A stretch of 64,000 nt of DNA, from positions 744,001 to 808,000 of the forward strand of contig NZ_JADIKC010000003.1 of assembly GCF_016905005.1 (NCBI RefSeq), written 5' to 3'. Each line of letters begins with the position of its first letter. The stretch's first letter is position 1. This document shows, one piece after another, positions 43,079-51,632 of the stretch. The notes beneath the pieces were generated by a model, which worked only from the letters and a program-made list of their open reading frames with translations, made no database searches and was not told where the DNA came from. The position numbers and the translations under genes were made by a program. Source of the DNA: Dyella kyungheensis. Lineage in GTDB: Bacteria > Pseudomonadota > Gammaproteobacteria > Xanthomonadales > Rhodanobacteraceae.

Positions 43079-44115
43079 CGGCGGCGCGCCCTACGATTCT
43101 TGCCGAGACCTTGACCTGGTCCTTTCGGCTGCTGTTTGCGCTGGTGGCGGCGTTGGCGGGGATGTGGCTGGTGCGCGGCATCCAGCGCGTACCCCCGGAA
43201 AATCGAGCCGTTGTCATGCGGTTTGGGCAAGTCGTTCGGACGGCGGGTCCCGGCCTGCTGCTCACCTGGCCATCGCCCATCGATTCAGTTGTCTTGTTGC
43301 CTTCGCAGGGGCGGCAGGTGCAGTTCGCACCTGAAGCGCTGGAAAGCCGATCTCCGTTGGACGAGCGCATTGCCGGCGCTCCAGGGCAGGGATTCATCGC
43401 TTCGGATAACGCGCGCGACAACACCTGGTTCTTCCTGACGGGCGATGGCGCCGTGGTGCATCTGCGCACCATGTTGTTCTACCAGATCGATGATCCGGTG
43501 GCGTACATCATTGCGGGCGATCACATCGAACCCATGCTTCGGCGCGCGCTGATTGCGGCGGCGGTCCAACTGTGCGCCCGTCGGTCGCTCGACGGCATCC
43601 TCGTCGCGCGTCCCGAAGCCGCCGGCGCTCCCCGTCTGGTCGCCCAACGGGAGCGTTTTGCAGCGGAGCTCGTGCAAGCGGTGAACCAGCGGCTCAGTCA
43701 AGCGTCGGGCCAAGGCTCAGGCATCGGCATCCAGGTCGCGCGGATCGATGTCGTCCCTTCCATCCCTGGCGGCGCCAAAGAATCCTTCGACACCGTATTG
43801 ACCGTTGAGCAGCAGGCCGAGCGATCGCTGGCCGACGCGCGCACCACGGCGGAAGCCCGGCGTCAGATCGCCGAGCAAGGACGCCAGACGCTCATCGACG
43901 AAGCGCGTGCACGTGCTGAAGAGTCGGTCCGCACCGCTCAGGCGCGCACCGCACTCGTCCTGTCGTTGGGGCGCGATCCGTCGCTCGATCGGCGCACGAT
44001 CGTTGAACGAACCTATCGCGATCGCATCAAGTCGTTGTTCGACATCGCGGGAAAGATCGAAACCGTGCCGGTCACTTCGCAAGCGCATACCTTCATTTTC
44101 GGAGCAAGCCCATGA
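43075..44115 (+). CDS. SPFH-domain (HflK-like) protein
   Basis: 346 residues. N-terminal anchor (LLFALVAALAGMWLVRGI), then the SPFH domain: VPPENRAVVMRFGQVVRTAGPGLLLTWPSPIDSVVLLP, a stretch TWFFLTGDGAVVHLRTMLFYQIDDPVAYI matching HflK, and a coiled coil (about 245-300, ERSLADARTTAEARRQIAEQGRQTLIDEARARAEE). It pairs naturally with the HflC-like gene before it. It is not the housekeeping HflK, which normally sits beside hflX/hfq. The stop overlaps the ATPase start by 4 bases, so all four genes form one transcription unit. Confidence 0.87.
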   Translation: MTAARPTILAETLTWSFRLLFALVAALAGMWLVRGIQRVPPENRAVVMRFGQVVRTAGPGLLLTWPSPIDSVVLLPSQGRQVQFAPEALESRSPLDERIAGAPGQGFIASDNARDNTWFFLTGDGAVVHLRTMLFYQIDDPVAYIIAGDHIEPMLRRALIAAAVQLCARRSLDGILVARPEAAGAPRLVAQRERFAAELVQAVNQRLSQASGQGSGIGIQVARIDVVPSIPGGAKESFDTVLTVEQQAERSLADARTTAEARRQIAEQGRQTLIDEARARAEESVRTAQARTALVLSLGRDPSLDRRTIVERTYRDRIKSLFDIAGKIETVPVTSQAHTFIFGASP

Positions 44116-45995
44116 GCGTCACCTCCGCCGATGCGGGCACGCTGCTGTTGACTGGCACCGAGCGTCACCGTTGGCGACTGCGCATCGTCGCCGTGCTCCT
44201 TGCCGCAGGCATCCTGATGTTTTCGTTTGCGCTATCCGCGCTGGCCCCTGCGCGGACGGTGGAGGTCGCGTTGCTTCAAGCCATCGCGGCCTTGCTGGTG
44301 GCGGGGCCAGCGTTCGCGGCCGCCATTCGCAGCCTCAACCAGCCCGACCTGCACGGAGTGGTCGACCAACTGGTTGCACTGGCGATCCTGGCATGCCTTG
44401 TCTCGGCGAATTTTGTCACTGCAACACTGTTGCCGGTCATCATGCTGGTCGGGCAGATGCTCGAAGACCGCTCCTTGCTGGGCACACGCGAAGCCGTGGA
44501 AGCGCTCTCGGCCCTGACAGCGACCACGGCACGGCAGGTCGTTGGCGACGACGTGCGCATCGTATCTGTTGAATCGTTGGTCGCCGGCGACGTCATCGAG
44601 GTGCGCCCGGGCGATCGGGTGGCCGCCGACGGTGTGGTGCTGTCGGGCACGGCCAGCATCGATACAGCGTCGCTTACGGGCGAATCCTTGCCGGTCGAAG
44701 TGGCGCGCGGCGATACGGTGCTCGGTAGCTCACTGAGCCTCAACGGCTTGCTTCATGTGCAGGTGTCGCGCGTGGGATCGCAGTCGGCGCTGGGGCGTGT
44801 GGTGGCGCTCATGCAGGACGCCGAGCGCAGCAAGCCGCCGATTACCCGTCTTCTGGAACGCTATGCCGGACGCTATCTGGTGCTGGTGCTCCTGATCGCG
44901 CTGATGCTTTGGTTCACCACGCAGAACACAGGTGCCGTATTGGCGTTGCTCGTCGCCGCGTGTCCCTCGGCGATGGTCTTGGCGGCCCCTTCGACCGCGC
45001 TCGCCGCGGTGAGTGTGGCGGCCCGGCACGGCGTACTCGTGAAGAGCAGCGTGGTGTTCGAGCGGTTGGCTGAAGCCGATGCGTTGGTCGTCGACAAGAC
45101 CGGCACCGTCACCACCGGGCGCCTGCGCGTGGTGCGCTTGCAACCCGCGGAAGGCGTCGATGTCACACGACTGGAAGCGGTAGCGACTGCGCTGGGCGGC
45201 GCCAGCAGCCATCCGGTGGGCCGCGCGATTGCCCATCTGGCTGCCGAGCCAGCCATGCTTGATGACGTACAAGAGGAAGCCGGGTTCGGAATGCGCGCCC
45301 GGAGCGCCCTCGGAGAGGTACTGATGGGGCGCGAGTCGCTGTTGGCGCGACATGACGTGCCGGTTCACGAGCCCCCGCGTCACGACGGTCCCGTGGCCGC
45401 CGTCGCGGAAGCGGGACAATTGTTGGGCTGGGTCTGCCTGGCCGACGAAGTGCGTGATCGCGTCGCCGAGACGCTGACGTCGCTTCACGCACTGGGTTTA
45501 GGCCGGCAAGCCTTGTTGACCGGCGACCGTCAGGCGGAAGCAGACCGCGTGGCGGCACTGGTGGGGTTGGACGAAGTCGTAGCGGGTGCGTTGCCTCCCG
45601 ACAAACTGGCTTTCGTGCAATCGGTCGTGGCCGATGGTGGAAAGCCGCTGGTAGTGGGCGACGGCATCAACGACGCACTGGCTTTGCGAGCGGGGTTGGT
45701 CGGTATGGCGATGGGCGGGCAGGGCAGTGATATCGCCCTGGCCTCGGCAGACATCGTGCTGACCGGTGACGATTTTTCGCGCGTCGCCACAGCGCTCAGG
45801 CTTGCGCGGCGCACGCGGCGCACGCTTCGGGTGAATCTTGGATTGAGCGCGGCCTGGACCTTGGCCTTGATCATCGTCGCCATCACCGGCGGGTGGTCGG
45901 CCAACGGCGCCTTGGCTGCCGCGGTGCTTCAGAACGTGGGGGCCTTCGTGGTGATCGCCAACTCAGGACGCTTGATGAAGTTCACTGAAGCCTGA
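44112..45995 (+). CDS. P1B-type metal ATPase, HmtA-like
   Basis: 627 residues without an N-terminal metal-binding domain. P-type ATPase motifs: TGES (189-192), phosphorylation site DKTGT (Asp328), HP motif SSHPVGRAI and GDGINDALAL (about 516). The sixth-helix metal site reads ACPSA (Cys284-Pro-Ser286), not the CPC of copper exporters. P. aeruginosa HmtA (PA2435), reported as a zinc/copper importer, is the relative that best fits this operon context from memory. Placement behind a Zur-like box argues for uptake under zinc starvation, since a zinc exporter would be induced by excess. Direction of transport is inference. Confidence 0.85.
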   Translation: MSVTSADAGTLLLTGTERHRWRLRIVAVLLAAGILMFSFALSALAPARTVEVALLQAIAALLVAGPAFAAAIRSLNQPDLHGVVDQLVALAILACLVSANFVTATLLPVIMLVGQMLEDRSLLGTREAVEALSALTATTARQVVGDDVRIVSVESLVAGDVIEVRPGDRVAADGVVLSGTASIDTASLTGESLPVEVARGDTVLGSSLSLNGLLHVQVSRVGSQSALGRVVALMQDAERSKPPITRLLERYAGRYLVLVLLIALMLWFTTQNTGAVLALLVAACPSAMVLAAPSTALAAVSVAARHGVLVKSSVVFERLAEADALVVDKTGTVTTGRLRVVRLQPAEGVDVTRLEAVATALGGASSHPVGRAIAHLAAEPAMLDDVQEEAGFGMRARSALGEVLMGRESLLARHDVPVHEPPRHDGPVAAVAEAGQLLGWVCLADEVRDRVAETLTSLHALGLGRQALLTGDRQAEADRVAALVGLDEVVAGALPPDKLAFVQSVVADGGKPLVVGDGINDALALRAGLVGMAMGGQGSDIALASADIVLTGDDFSRVATALRLARRTRRTLRVNLGLSAAWTLALIIVAITGGWSANGALAAAVLQNVGAFVVIANSGRLMKFTEA

Positions 45996-46035
45996 GGCGC
46001 TAACCCCGCGACGTTTGGTTTTCGCCGCGGCTGCG

Positions 46036-46050
46036 CGCCGGATGCCGGCG
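46036..46050. terminator. Hairpin after the ATPase operon
   Basis: CGCCGG-atg-CCGGCG about 40 bases past the ATPase stop, followed by only a weak T-run (AGGTTTCG). It may attenuate read-through between the two zinc operons. Confidence 0.3.
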
Positions 46051-46147
46051 AGGTTTCGAGCAGCAGTGTGTGGCTTCTGTCACGACCATGCCTGATGGCA
46101 CATACCGTTGAAAAAGGCTGGCCGCAACGGACGGGTGTCATGTAAGG

Positions 46148-46166
46148 TATGTTATAACATAACATA
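46148..46166. promoter_or_regulatory. Zur-box-like palindrome upstream of the zrgA-type operon
   Basis: Perfect inverted repeat TATGTTAT-AAC-ATAACATA (8-3-8), 14 bases upstream of the zrgA-like start. It shares the 13-base core with the site at 40115-40131. Zur bound here would cover the promoter and block transcription in zinc-replete cells. Equivalent operons in Vibrio and Pseudomonas are reported to be zinc-regulated. Confidence 0.87.
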
Positions 46167-46180
46167 TTGAGGCATGATCC

Positions 46181-46705
46181 ATGAAAGCGTCCATGTCGGT
46201 TCTCTCCTCGCTCCTGTTGCTGACTTCGATGGCTGCCACGGCAGAAGAGCGGCATCTCGGTCCTCATGTCCACGGCCAAGCCAGCGTCAATGTGTCGATC
46301 GACGCCCGCGAGATGGATGTGGCCGCCAGCCTGCCGGGCCACGATGCCGTTGGCTTTGAGCACCCGCCGGGCTCGCCCGCCGAACAGGCTGCCGTGGATA
46401 AGGCGATTGCCACGCTCAATCAGCCGACATGGTTCGTCGTGCCTGCGGCGGCGCACTGCACGCTCGCTTCGGCAAAGGTGTCTCCGCACGGATTTGGCGG
46501 CGCCGCTGAACCGGGCGGTCATGCGGATTTCGATGCGACCTATCACTACACGTGCAATACGCCAGGCCAGCTTGACCATCTTGATGTCCGCTTGGCATCC
46601 GCGTTCCCTTCCGTTCAAAAAGTCGTCGTCAATCTGATCACGGCAGCCGGAAGCAATCAGCAGGCCCTGGACGGCACGACCACGCGGGTCGACATCCAGC
46701 AATGA
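46181..46705 (+). CDS. zrgA: Periplasmic zinc-binding protein, ZrgA/DUF2796 family
   Basis: 174 residues with a signal peptide (MSVLSSLLLLTSMAATA) and TGAGG before the ATG. DUF2796 marks are ERHLGPHVHGQASVNVSIDA, SLPGHDAVGFEHPPGS and FDATYHYTCNTPGQLDHLDVRL. Fourteen or so scattered His residues and two Cys could bind metal, but the long His/Asp-rich tract typical of Vibrio and Pseudomonas homologues is absent. It should act as the periplasmic component of the ABC-type system encoded next, under zinc limitation. The stop overlaps the ATPase gene start by 4 bases. Confidence 0.88.
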   Translation: MKASMSVLSSLLLLTSMAATAEERHLGPHVHGQASVNVSIDAREMDVAASLPGHDAVGFEHPPGSPAEQAAVDKAIATLNQPTWFVVPAAAHCTLASAKVSPHGFGGAAEPGGHADFDATYHYTCNTPGQLDHLDVRLASAFPSVQKVVVNLITAAGSNQQALDGTTTRVDIQQ

Positions 46706-47403
46706 GCACCGCGCAGCCCTTATTGCGAACGCGTGCGCTTCGTCATTTCTGGCCGGACGGGGGCCATGCGCTGGCCTTGGAAGATCTGGCGGCAGCACGT
46801 GGCGAATCGCTATTCCTCCACGGGCCCAGCGGCAGCGGCAAGAGCACGCTTTTGGGATTGCTCGCTGGCGTGCTTGCGCCGTCCTCGGGTGATGTCCTGA
46901 TACTCGATACGTCGTTCAGTTCGATGTCGGCAGCGGCCCGCGATCGCTTCCGCGCGAACCACCTGGGCTACATTTTTCAGCAGTTCAACCTTCTGCCGTT
47001 CCTCACGCCGATCGAGAATGTGCTGCTTGGTTGTGCCTGGTCGGCCGAGCGCAGAAAGCGCGCCGGTGGCACCCATGTGCGCATGGCCGCGGAAGCCCAG
47101 CGGCTTCTCTCTTCGCTCGGTCTGGGCGCACACGTCTGGTCGCGGACAAAGACCGGCGAACTCAGTGTGGGGCAACAACAGCGCGTGGCCGCGGCGCGGG
47201 CGCTTATAGGTGGCCCCGCGCTATTGCTGGCCGACGAGCCGACCTCCGCGCTCGACGCATCGAGCCGCGATGCCTTCCTGAAACTGCTGCTGGAAGAGTG
47301 CGCGATCTACGGTACTGGCGTGGTGTTCGTCAGTCATGACCTCGCGTTGGCCCGCCATTTTGACCGCACCGTTGCATTGGCCAGCGCGCCCGTGGAGTCC
47401 TGA
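46702..47403 (+). CDS. ABC transporter ATPase of the Zrg-type system (LolD/MacB-like)
   Basis: 233 residues. Walker A GPSGSGKS (41-48), Q-loop YIFQQFNLLPFLTP, signature LSVGQQQRV (Val in place of the usual Gly), Walker B ALLLADEPTSALD and switch His VFVSHDLAL. It belongs to the LolD/MacB/FtsE class that pairs with FtsX-like permeases, here the gene 3 bases downstream. Such ATPases drive mechanotransmission across the membrane rather than classical import. The role in zinc acquisition comes from the operon and its Zur-like box. Confidence 0.9.
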   Translation: MSTAQPLLRTRALRHFWPDGGHALALEDLAAARGESLFLHGPSGSGKSTLLGLLAGVLAPSSGDVLILDTSFSSMSAAARDRFRANHLGYIFQQFNLLPFLTPIENVLLGCAWSAERRKRAGGTHVRMAAEAQRLLSSLGLGAHVWSRTKTGELSVGQQQRVAAARALIGGPALLLADEPTSALDASSRDAFLKLLLEECAIYGTGVVFVSHDLALARHFDRTVALASAPVES

Positions 47404-47406
47404 ATC

Positions 47407-48663
47407 ATGAGGTTGCTTTCCTTGACGCTCAAGAGCATGCGCCAGCGAAAAGCCGGCGTGGCGCTCACCGTCTTCACCGTGGCATTGAGCGTGTTTCTGC
47501 TGCTCGGCGTCGAACGCGTGCGGACCGACGCCCGGCTTGGATTCGCCAGCACCGTGTCGGGAACTGACCTCCTGGTGGGTGCGCGCAGCGGCCCGGTCAC
47601 CTTGCTGCTTTACTCGATCTTCCATGTGGGTGAGGCCACCAACAACATCACCTGGAAGAGCTATCAGGACATTCGGGCGATGCCCGAAGTCGCCTGGACC
47701 GTGCCGCTCTCTCTCGGCGATTCGCATCGGGGATTTCGCGTTACGGGAACGAACAGCGATTTTTTCGTCCACTACCATTATGGGCGTGGCAACGCATTGG
47801 CCTTCGCCAGCGGCCAGCCCTTTTCGGATCTGTACGACGCGGTCATCGGTTCAGAAGTGGCGAGCCAGTTGCGCTACAAGGTGGGTGACCGGATCGTCCT
47901 TTCGCACGGCTTGGGCGGAGCCAACCTGGCCACGCATGCGGATAAGCCATTTCGTGTCAGCGGCGTGTTGGCGCCCACCGGTACACCCGTGGACGCATCG
48001 ATTGCCGTGAGTCTGGAAGCTATCGAAGCCATCCATGTCGATTGGCACTCGGGCATTCGGTTGCCGGGCATGGAGGCATCGGCGGAGCAAGCGCGCCACA
48101 TGGACCTGACTCCCAAGGCCATCACCGCGACGCTCGTCGGCCTGCATTCGCGGCTCTCCGCCTTCGCGGTTCAAAGCGCCATCAATGACTACCCCGAAGA
48201 GCCCTTGTTGGCGGTGCTGCCCGGGGTGGCCTTGGGCGAGTTGTGGCATCTGGTCGGCACGGCCGAAAGTGCTTTGCGCGTGGTCAGTGCGATGGTCCTG
48301 CTCGTGGGCATGTCCGGGATGCTTACCGCACTGCTCGGCATGCTTGGTGAGCGGCGCCGGGAAATGGCCGTGTTGCGCGCGGTCGGCGCCTCCACCCGCA
48401 CCGTGTTTGCCCTGCTGGTGATGGAAAGCACGCTCCTGACGGTCGCCGGCATGATCGCAGGCGTCGTCTTGCTCGATGCCACCACGGCCGTTGCCCACAA
48501 CTATCTCCTGGCTACTGCGGGCCTGGTCATCGACCAGAACCCGGCGCCGGGTGAATGGCTGCTGCTCGTGGTCGTGCTTGCCTTGGGATCGCTGGCCGGA
48601 TGCATTCCGGGTTGGATTGCTTATCGCCGTTCGCTCGCCGACGGTCTTCAGGTACGCCTCTGA
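47407..48663 (+). CDS. FtsX/MacB-like permease of the Zrg-type system
   Basis: 418 residues. One N-terminal helix (KAGVALTVFTVALSVFLLLGV), a large periplasmic domain (about 45-270) and three C-terminal helices: ALRVVSAMVLLVGMSGMLTALLGML, VMESTLLTVAGMIAGVVLLDAT, WLLLVVVLALGSLAGCIPGWIAYRRS. The cytoplasmic coupling stretch ERRREMAVLRAVGASTRTVFALL is the FtsX signature. It pairs with the preceding ATPase. In the homologous Pseudomonas operon PA4063-PA4066 the same order is seen as I recall. The stop overlaps the next start by one base (TGATG). Confidence 0.9.
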   Translation: MRLLSLTLKSMRQRKAGVALTVFTVALSVFLLLGVERVRTDARLGFASTVSGTDLLVGARSGPVTLLLYSIFHVGEATNNITWKSYQDIRAMPEVAWTVPLSLGDSHRGFRVTGTNSDFFVHYHYGRGNALAFASGQPFSDLYDAVIGSEVASQLRYKVGDRIVLSHGLGGANLATHADKPFRVSGVLAPTGTPVDASIAVSLEAIEAIHVDWHSGIRLPGMEASAEQARHMDLTPKAITATLVGLHSRLSAFAVQSAINDYPEEPLLAVLPGVALGELWHLVGTAESALRVVSAMVLLVGMSGMLTALLGMLGERRREMAVLRAVGASTRTVFALLVMESTLLTVAGMIAGVVLLDATTAVAHNYLLATAGLVIDQNPAPGEWLLLVVVLALGSLAGCIPGWIAYRRSLADGLQVRL

Positions 48664-49391
48664 TGAAAGCTCAAGTTCTCTTGATTGCCATAGTGGCCGC
48701 TGCGCTCTCAGCGTGTGGCGGAGCCAATGATGCGGGCTCGCCTGCACCAGCCAGTGCTACGACATCGGCGGTCGCCTCGGCGCAAGCCGTAGCCGACGCC
48801 GATCGTGCCGCGCGCACCGAAGCGCAAGCCAACGGGATCGAAGCAGCCCGAGCGTTCGATGCCGCGCACGGCTCACCTAAAGCCGTGTCCACGTCGGACT
48901 CCCCGCTGCTCGGCCTGCGTGACGAAAACGGCTACGCAGACCTTGACTGGAGCCACATGGTCCCGCCCGAAGACATCAAGACGTTGGAGAACGCACCGCC
49001 GGTGTTGCATGTCGGCAACCAGCGCATGAAACAGGTTGGCACCCTGCACACGGTGGAGGCGCTCAACAACCAAAAGGTCAAGCTGTCGGGCTATGTCGTG
49101 CCGCTTGAGTCCGACAACGACGGCAAGATGGTGGAGTTTTTCTTCGTGCCGTTCTATGGCGCGTGCATCCATGTGCCGCCACCGCCGCCGAACATGCTCA
49201 TCCATGTAAAGCTCGCCAAAGGCATCGACACGCCTAGCCTGTATGACCCGCTCACGCTTCGGGGCGTGTTGCACACCGAGGTTACGCAAAACGCGATGGC
49301 CGCCTCCGCCTATGGCATGGCCGACGCGTCGCTCGGCGCTTATCACGAAAACGATTCGGACGCTGACCGGCTTCGCCAGGCCTTCGAGTGA
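48663..49391 (+). CDS. DUF3299 lipoprotein of the Zrg-type operon
   Basis: 242 residues from the ATG at 48663. Lipoprotein signal [16 protein letters not shown] (Cys18), an Ala-rich linker with Ser/Thr (about 20-75), then the DUF3299 domain: [67 protein letters not shown]. The conserved Cys-Ile-His within that stretch is a candidate metal or substrate site. It probably sits at the outer face of the inner membrane or in the outer membrane and works with the ZrgA-like protein. Biochemical function unknown. Confidence 0.87.
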   Translation: MKAQVLLIAIVAAALSACGGANDAGSPAPASATTSAVASAQAVADADRAARTEAQANGIEAARAFDAAHGSPKAVSTSDSPLLGLRDENGYADLDWSHMVPPEDIKTLENAPPVLHVGNQRMKQVGTLHTVEALNNQKVKLSGYVVPLESDNDGKMVEFFFVPFYGACIHVPPPPPNMLIHVKLAKGIDTPSLYDPLTLRGVLHTEVTQNAMAASAYGMADASLGAYHENDSDADRLRQAFE

Positions 49392-49455
49392 ACAAGTATC
49401 CCGTTCCTCTTCTCTCTGGGTCGACTGGACCGTCCAAGACCACAGGAACCTGACT

Positions 49456-50736
49456 GTGCTTCCCCTTGAATCGCGGCGCGAGCCGCTACCCGTGACCGTC
49501 CTTTCCGGATTCCTCGGCGCCGGAAAGACCACCTTGCTCAACCATGTATTGACGAATCGCGACGGACGGCGTGTGGCCGTCATTGTCAACGACATGAGCG
49601 AAGTGAACATCGACGCCTCGCTCATACGCGATGGCGGCGCCAATCTCAGTCGAACGGACGAAAAGCTCGTCGAGTTTTCAAATGGGTGCATCTGCTGCAC
49701 GCTTCGCGACGACCTGATGAACGAAGTGAAGCGTCTTGCTGGCGAAGGCCGTTTCGATTACTTGTTGATCGAGTCGACCGGTATTGGTGAGCCACTTCCC
49801 GTTGCAGCCACGTTCCACGTGCGCGACGAAGCGGGTTTTTCGTTGTCGGATGTGGCTCGTCTTGACACCATGGTCACGGTGGTCGACGGGCGCAACTTCC
49901 TTGCAGACTTTTGCTCCGCCGATTCGCTCGCGGCGCGTGGCGAATCCAACGGCGGCGAGGATGGCCGCTCGCTGGTCAACTTGCTCACCGAACAGGTCGA
50001 GTTCGCCGACGTTATCGTCATCAACAAGTGCGATCGACTCGATGAACTGGAACATCGCAACGTGCGGAAAGTTCTTCGCGCTCTCAATCGCGACGCAAGG
50101 TTGGTGGACGCAACGTACGGCGAAATCGATCTGGCCCAGATACTGAACACGGGTTTGTTCGATTACGACAAGGCCAAGACGGCACCTGGCTGGGTAAAAG
50201 AGCTGATGGGCGTGCATACGCCCGAAACGGAAGAATACGGAATCACCAGTTTCGTCTACCGCTCAACGCGACCGTTTCACCCGAAGCGCTTGCATGCACT
50301 CCTCAATCGCGGGATCCCGGGAGTGCTTCGCGCGAAGGGCTACTTCTGGCTGGCGTCGCGCATGGATGGCGTCGGCAACCTGGCCGTGGCTGGCGGAGCC
50401 ACGGAGGTGACCCTGGCGGGGCAGTGGTGGGCGAGCCGCGAGCGCGTGCAGCAGGGCCAGCATCGCCCGTTCGATAACAATGACCTGGCGGTCGATCCGC
50501 CAGACGCGAACGAACTGCCGAATGCGGCTCAGCGCCAGGCCCTGCTCAAAATATGGGACCCCCTTTATGGTGATCGCCGCCAGGAGCTGGTCTTGATTGG
50601 CGTCGATTTGCCTGAGGCGGAGGTGCGCGCTGAGCTCGATGCTTGCCTGCTCACCGACCAGGAACTCGTTCGCGGCGCCGTGGCCTGGCAAAGCTTGCCT
50701 GATCCGTTTCCGAGCTGGTCGCCTGCTACGCGATGA
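49456..50736 (+). CDS. COG0523 (ZigA/YeiR-like) zinc-trafficking GTPase
   Basis: 426 residues from the GTG at 49456, chosen because AGGAA lies 8 bases upstream; the frame is open from 49243. G3E GTPase: Walker [10 protein letters not shown] (18-26), metal site CxCC in [12 protein letters not shown] (Cys78/80/81), Walker B region [16 protein letters not shown] base-recognition motif, and the COG0523 C-terminal domain ([24 protein letters not shown]). Such GTPases deliver zinc to client proteins when it is scarce and are commonly Zur-controlled. It has no His-rich tail. A 64-base gap separates it from the DUF3299 gene, and its stop overlaps the next gene by 4 bases. Confidence 0.92.
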   Translation: MLPLESRREPLPVTVLSGFLGAGKTTLLNHVLTNRDGRRVAVIVNDMSEVNIDASLIRDGGANLSRTDEKLVEFSNGCICCTLRDDLMNEVKRLAGEGRFDYLLIESTGIGEPLPVAATFHVRDEAGFSLSDVARLDTMVTVVDGRNFLADFCSADSLAARGESNGGEDGRSLVNLLTEQVEFADVIVINKCDRLDELEHRNVRKVLRALNRDARLVDATYGEIDLAQILNTGLFDYDKAKTAPGWVKELMGVHTPETEEYGITSFVYRSTRPFHPKRLHALLNRGIPGVLRAKGYFWLASRMDGVGNLAVAGGATEVTLAGQWWASRERVQQGQHRPFDNNDLAVDPPDANELPNAAQRQALLKIWDPLYGDRRQELVLIGVDLPEAEVRAELDACLLTDQELVRGAVAWQSLPDPFPSWSPATR

Positions 50737-51479
50737 AGCGCTGGGTGCTCGCCGCGGGACTTGTCACTGCAGCGGTTGTTCTCGGGGTATGCATCATCGA
50801 GTCGAACGTTCGGAAGGTCGCATCCACCTCGTCGCTTCCCGAGGTGCCGGCAGCGGCTTCCTTGGGACGTTCTGCAGTGCCGGTCGTAACCACCGGTGCT
50901 GAGGCTGCTCGGGTGGGCGCACGCATGCAGGAGAACGAGAGCATAGCCAACGATGTGATCTTCCTCATCATGGCTACCCTGCGTGGACGCTGCCAACCTT
51001 CCCGTGCCCATGATTTGCCGCGAATGGCGGTTATTGCGCATCTGCCTGTGCTGTCCGCAGGCGGCGGAGCGGATCCGTACCCTGAAAGCCTTCGGCGCGA
51101 CATCGGTCACATCGTGAATGCGATCGTGGAACGCGCCAACTGTACGCAGCCTTTGGCACTGCGCATTGGCGCTTATAGCAGCGTGCTGGACCCGGAAGCT
51201 TACGTGCGCGCGTTCCCGGAAAGTTACTTTACGCCTGCTTTGGTCGGGGGGCCTGAGGAGCGTGGCCCGGACTTGGAGCAGCGAGTGGCCGACAGCTGCA
51301 TCACCGTTGTCTACGCAAAGCTGCCGTTAGATGACGTACGCGCATGGCAATGCACTGGCCTTCGCCGCAACGCACGGGCAGCGATCCTCCATGTGTGCCA
51401 TAGCGAAGACGCGATGCCCGAGCAGGCTGCCACCGATATTCAGCATGTGGTCGATGGGCTGCCTCTTACATGCCAGTAA
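50733..51479 (+). CDS. Unrecognised exported six-cysteine protein at the end of the zinc operon
   Basis: 248 residues, starting 4 bases inside the COG0523 gene, so translationally coupled to it. An N-terminal membrane anchor or uncleaved signal ([19 protein letters not shown]) is followed by a Ser/Pro/Val linker (about 30-60) and a globular region with six cysteines at 87, 137, 189, 207, 222 and 247, enough for three disulfides or a metal site. Motif-like stretches are [21 protein letters not shown] and [16 protein letters not shown] recognise no family. Context says it is expressed under zinc starvation; an envelope role is likely. Confidence 0.78.
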   Translation: MKRWVLAAGLVTAAVVLGVCIIESNVRKVASTSSLPEVPAAASLGRSAVPVVTTGAEAARVGARMQENESIANDVIFLIMATLRGRCQPSRAHDLPRMAVIAHLPVLSAGGGADPYPESLRRDIGHIVNAIVERANCTQPLALRIGAYSSVLDPEAYVRAFPESYFTPALVGGPEERGPDLEQRVADSCITVVYAKLPLDDVRAWQCTGLRRNARAAILHVCHSEDAMPEQAATDIQHVVDGLPLTCQ

Positions 51480-51593
51480 CCGGGATGGCTTCACGACACC
51501 ACGCCTGCTAACCGCAGTTGCGCTGATAAGTGCTGTCGTCAAAGCCAGTGCCAGGATTGAGGGCCCTGGACAAGAAGCCACGCCAACCAAGGC

Positions 51594-51625
51594 TTGACTC
51601 TGGACCTTGATCAAAGGTCTAGACT
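51594..51625 (+). promoter_or_regulatory. MerR-type promoter with operator dyad
   Basis: -35 TTGACT (51594-51599) and -10 CTAGAC or TAGACT (from 51619/51620) are separated by 19-20 bases, the long spacer characteristic of MerR-family promoters. The spacer holds the perfect dyad GACCTT-gatca-AAGGTC (51603-51619). It lies directly upstream of the merR-copA pair, so the regulator should untwist it when metal is bound. Confidence 0.85.
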
Positions 51626-51632
51626 TGGCGTC

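Noticed and set aside
46021-46147. Possible small gene or riboswitch between the two zinc operons
   Set aside because: No frame with a start and ribosome-binding site, and no recognisable riboswitch core; only a weak hairpin and the Zur-like box are supported.
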